64,000 nt of DNA from contig NZ_JNFG01000032.1 in assembly GCF_000729995.1 (NCBI RefSeq), positions 23,764-87,763 of the forward strand. Direction: 5' to 3'. The translations under genes and the position numbers were made by a program. Source of the stretch: Caballeronia sordidicola. Its GTDB lineage: Bacteria > Pseudomonadota > Gammaproteobacteria > Burkholderiales > Burkholderiaceae. Below, piece after piece: positions 61,249 through 64,000 of the stretch; the first letter of the stretch is position 1; each line of letters opens with the position of its first letter. Below the pieces are notes generated by a model. The model saw nothing but the letters and a program-made list of their open reading frames with translations. It did no database searches and was not told the DNA's origin.

Positions 61249-62310
61249 TTGAACATTACGTCAGCAGTAAGCAGGGAGTCTGGTCTCAGCGCCGGAAATA
61301 CGCCGCACGACGCGCCCACGCCGCCGGGTTTCATCTGTGCGTTCCGCTTTGCCGGCGCGGAGGCTTTGCGGCTGTCCTGGGATGAAGCGCGGCGCGAAAT
61401 AGCGGGCGAAGGCCCCACGTGGCTGCATTTGAGCGCAAACGACGACACCGTCGAAAGCTGGCTGACCGGCGTCACCGCAATGCCCGATGTTGCCCGCGAA
61501 TTCCTGAACGGTGAGGACAAGCGCCCGCGCGTGCACATGGGCGGGACGTTCATGTACGGCGTCGTGGCGGATCTGGAGCGCGTCGCGGAAACGCCCGACA
61601 CCGATCCGAATGCGCAGGCCACACGCCGGGCGACGGGCGCGTTGCGCTTTTACGTCGATAAGAACCGCATGATCACGGTGCGAGCACAGCCGCTGCAATC
61701 CACCGATCGCCTGCGTCACGCCGTGCTCGAAGGCGCGGTGTTCCGCGATACCGTCGATCTTTTCGCCGGCCTGATTCGTGCGTTGAACGAGACGTTTGCT
61801 GATCGTATCGATGAAATCGGCGACCGGCTCGACGACGTCGAGGAGGGCGTGCTCGACGGCCGGCATTCGAACTGGCGCGCGGAGCTGGGGTCGGTGCGGC
61901 GGCGGCTGGTGGAGGTGAAGCGGTTTGTGGATCCGGAGCGCAGCGCGCTTACGCAACTGGTCTTGAGGCGGTTGGAGTGGGCCGAACCCCGGTCCATGGA
62001 AACGCTGATTCAGGCAATTCAAGTGCTCAACGGGCTGGCTGCCGGGCTTGAGTCTCAATACGAACGCTCGAAGCTGTTGCAGGAAGAGATTGCTGCGTTG
62101 CTATCGGAGGACATCAACCGCAAGCTGCTGTGGCTCGCGATCATGTCCGCGTTGCTGATGCCCGCAACGCTCGTGTCCGGTATCTTCGGCATGAATGTGG
62201 CCGGGCTGCCCGGCACGCACAACAATTATTCGTTCTTGATCGTAATGAGCGTGATGGGCGTTTGCGCGGCCTCCACGCTGTATTTGTTGCGGCGATTCCG
62301 GTTGTGGTGA
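61249..62310 (+). CDS. CorA/ZntB-family divalent cation transporter
   Basis: The likely start is TTG 61249, with GGAAGGA (61234-61240) 8 nt upstream; an earlier TTG at 61198 lacks one. 353 aa. The N-terminal cytosolic funnel (PTWLHLSANDDTVESWLTG, RPRVHMGGTFMYGVVADLERV, RFYVDKNRMITVRAQPL) leads into the long stalk helix (LDDVEEGVLDG, SERSALTQLVLRRLEWA-type sequence) and two membrane helices around the signature GMN in SGIFGMNVAGLPGTHN. The family imports Mg2+ or exports/imports Zn2+; the missing MPEL/charged periplasmic loop leaves direction open. Confidence 0.88.
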   Translation: MNITSAVSRESGLSAGNTPHDAPTPPGFICAFRFAGAEALRLSWDEARREIAGEGPTWLHLSANDDTVESWLTGVTAMPDVAREFLNGEDKRPRVHMGGTFMYGVVADLERVAETPDTDPNAQATRRATGALRFYVDKNRMITVRAQPLQSTDRLRHAVLEGAVFRDTVDLFAGLIRALNETFADRIDEIGDRLDDVEEGVLDGRHSNWRAELGSVRRRLVEVKRFVDPERSALTQLVLRRLEWAEPRSMETLIQAIQVLNGLAAGLESQYERSKLLQEEIAALLSEDINRKLLWLAIMSALLMPATLVSGIFGMNVAGLPGTHNNYSFLIVMSVMGVCAASTLYLLRRFRLW

Positions 62311-62383
62311 AGTGATGCGGTCGATGCCCGGGACATGTGGTTTCACAAACCTGCCTGGGCACCTGTCACCCGCCGGGAATCGC

Positions 62384-64000
62384 TTATTCCGACGGTCCCG
62401 GTGCAAGCACTTCGCGGTTCCCATTCGTGCCCATCGGCGAAACAAGGCCTGCGGTTTCCATCTGTTCAACGAGGCGCGCCGCGCGGTTATAGCCAATGCG
62501 CAATTGCCGCTGCACCGATGAAATCGATGCCCGGCGCGTACGCAACACGAACGATACGGCTTCGTCGTAGAGCGGATCGGCTTCGGCATCCGGCGTATCG
62601 CCGAACAGGTCCGGCGTGCCGCCTTCGGGCGTCGGTCCCGACAGGATCCCTTCCTCGTACTCCGGTTCGCCGAACTGCTTCAGATACTCCACAACGCTGT
62701 GCACTTCTTCATCTGCGACGAACGCGCCATGCACGCGTTGCGGATAGCCGGTGCCGGGCGGCAGGAACAGCATGTCGCCGGCGCCGAGCAGGGACTCCGC
62801 ACCCATCTGGTCGAGGATCGTGCGCGAATCGATCTTCGATGACACCTGGAACGCCACCCGCGTCGGAATGTTCGCCTTGATAAGCCCGGTGATCACGTCC
62901 ACCGACGGCCGCTGCGTCGCGAGAATCAGGTGAATGCCGGCGGCCCGCGCCTTTTGCGCCAGCCGCGCGATCAACTGCTCGATCTGCTTGCCCGCGACCA
63001 TCATCAGGTCGGCGAGCTCGTCGATCACGACGACGATCATCGGCAGCTTGGCGAGCGGTTCGGGTGCGTCGGGCGTGAGCGAGAACGGGTTCGTCAGCTT
63101 CTTGCCCGCAGCTTCGGCATTGCGGATTTTCTGGTTGAAACCCTGCAGGTTACGCACCCCCACCGCCGACATCAGCTTGTAACGCTTCTCCATTTCCCCG
63201 ACACACCAGTTCAACGCGTTCGCGGCGAGCTTCATGTCGGTCACGACCGGCGCGAGCAAGTGCGGAATGCCTTCGTACACGGACAATTCCAGCATCTTCG
63301 GGTCGATCATGATCAGGCGGACGTCTTCCGGTTTCGCCTTGTAGAGCAGCGACAGGATCATCGCGTTGATCGCCACCGACTTGCCGGAACCCGTCGTGCC
63401 CGCGACCAGCATGTGCGGCGCGCGCGCGAGGTCGGTTACGACCGGATTGCCGACGATGTCCTTGCCCATCGCGATCGTCAAGAACGACTTTGAATCGCGA
63501 TAAACATCGGCTTCCAGGATTTCGGAGAGCCGGATCATCTGCCGCTTGGCGTTCGGCAGTTCGAGCCCCATGCAGGTCTTGCCGGGAATCGTTTCGACCA
63601 CGCGGATGGACGTGAGTCCAAGCCCGCGCGACAGGTCCTTCATCAGGCCGACGATCTGGCTGCCGCGCACGCCAAGCGCCGGTTCAACTTCGAAGCGCGT
63701 GATGACCGGTCCCGCCGATGCCCCGACCACGGTCACCGGTACTTTGAATTCCTGCAGGCGCTGCTCGATCAACTGGCCCGTTTCGGCGAGATGTTGTTCG
63801 GAAACAGGCTCGACTTCGTCAGATGCCGGTTCGAGGAGATCGAGGCCGGGGAGATCGACAGCCGACGCCGCGGGCGCATGGAACTCGAATTCGGTCGCGA
63901 TGAAACCGCGCACCGGCGGGCGGGAATCGGGTTGTGGCGGGGGGGGGTTTGGGTGTGCCTTTTTTACAACTGCCGCGGGCGGCGGAAAGAGAGGGGGAGG
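62384..64000 (-). CDS. ftsK: DNA translocase FtsK, C-terminal part (N-terminus outside window)
   Basis: 539 codons are visible and the frame is open through the window end at 64000, where it becomes proline-rich (the FtsK linker), so the membrane domain lies outside. The motor shows Walker A VAGTTGSGKSVAINAM, Walker B MIVVVIDELADLMM and the RecA-like segments LIMIDPKMLELSVYEGIPHLL and LILATQRPSVDVITG. The C-terminal gamma winged helix (YDEAVSFVLRTRRASISSVQRQLRIGYNRAARLVEQME) reads KOPS sites and activates XerCD. FtsK pumps chromosome ends past the division septum. Confidence 0.95.
   Translation of the reverse strand, partial: PPPLFPPPAAVVKKAHPNPPPPQPDSRPPVRGFIATEFEFHAPAASAVDLPGLDLLEPASDEVEPVSEQHLAETGQLIEQRLQEFKVPVTVVGASAGPVITRFEVEPALGVRGSQIVGLMKDLSRGLGLTSIRVVETIPGKTCMGLELPNAKRQMIRLSEILEADVYRDSKSFLTIAMGKDIVGNPVVTDLARAPHMLVAGTTGSGKSVAINAMILSLLYKAKPEDVRLIMIDPKMLELSVYEGIPHLLAPVVTDMKLAANALNWCVGEMEKRYKLMSAVGVRNLQGFNQKIRNAEAAGKKLTNPFSLTPDAPEPLAKLPMIVVVIDELADLMMVAGKQIEQLIARLAQKARAAGIHLILATQRPSVDVITGLIKANIPTRVAFQVSSKIDSRTILDQMGAESLLGAGDMLFLPPGTGYPQRVHGAFVADEEVHSVVEYLKQFGEPEYEEGILSGPTPEGGTPDLFGDTPDAEADPLYDEAVSFVLRTRRASISSVQRQLRIGYNRAARLVEQMETAGLVSPMGTNGNREVLAPGPSE

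Overview
The window is a GC-rich, gene-dense chromosomal stretch from a betaproteobacterium, most likely the Burkholderiaceae (Paraburkholderia/Caballeronia type). This is inferred from the gene content: adjacent parE-parC, a soluble RsxB-type ferredoxin next to nth, an intracellular PHB depolymerase of the Ralstonia type, DUF1841 and DUF4399 proteins, an htpG/ubiC neighbourhood, and a MctP-type carboxylate transporter with its DUF3311 partner. No species call is possible from sequence alone.

Layout. 1-5000 is an accessory-looking edge: a DUF1090 protein cut by the window edge, several small unknown proteins, three tandem paralogous 57-63 aa proteins, tRNA-Arg(CCT), an SRAP (HMCES/YedK-like) protein and a decayed IS30-type transposase. 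5000-11560 is sensory: a putative 2OG-Fe(II) oxygenase, a divergent response regulator/histidine kinase pair, a PAS-PAS hybrid kinase and a membrane diguanylate cyclase. 12000-22600 holds a DUF4239 membrane protein, a methyltransferase, rubredoxin, a DUF4399 protein, the ABC-F protein Uup, topoisomerase IV (parE-parC) and a CopD-like membrane protein. 22751-29107 has a 1287-residue autotransporter with exact 153-bp repeats and a GGDEF-EAL protein. 29700-34340 groups RidA, a LysN-type aminotransferase, a VOC protein and a MocR-type regulator. 34500-41000 runs htpG, a Bap-like Ig-repeat protein, a small repeat protein, then overlapping ubiC, a family-6 DNA glycosylase and a spermidine-synthase-like gene. 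41275-50400 is transport and central metabolism (DUF3311-MctP, FUSC, PhnB-like, transaldolase, BenE) and a MoxR-GNAT-VWA operon. 50780-64000 has two small c-type cytochromes, DUF1841, nth-rsxB, a TetR regulator, phaZ, a GH15 glucosidase, a DUF3096 peptide, a lactonase-family propeller, a CorA-like transporter and the C-terminal part of ftsK.

The most interesting signal is at 1189-2076. Each of the three tandem small paralogues is preceded by a sequence matching the FliA (sigma-28) flagellar promoter, TAAAG-N3-N11-CCGTTA, and in all three the -10 element ends exactly 7 nt before the ATG with no Shine-Dalgarno sequence. This suggests a family of flagellar-regulon small proteins made from leaderless or nearly leaderless mRNAs. 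A second regulatory structure is the leader of the Bap-like gene, where a perfect 13-bp inverted repeat, with a perfect 11-bp hairpin inside it, closes over the ribosome-binding site. Functions are assigned by eye from motifs; nothing was searched against a database.
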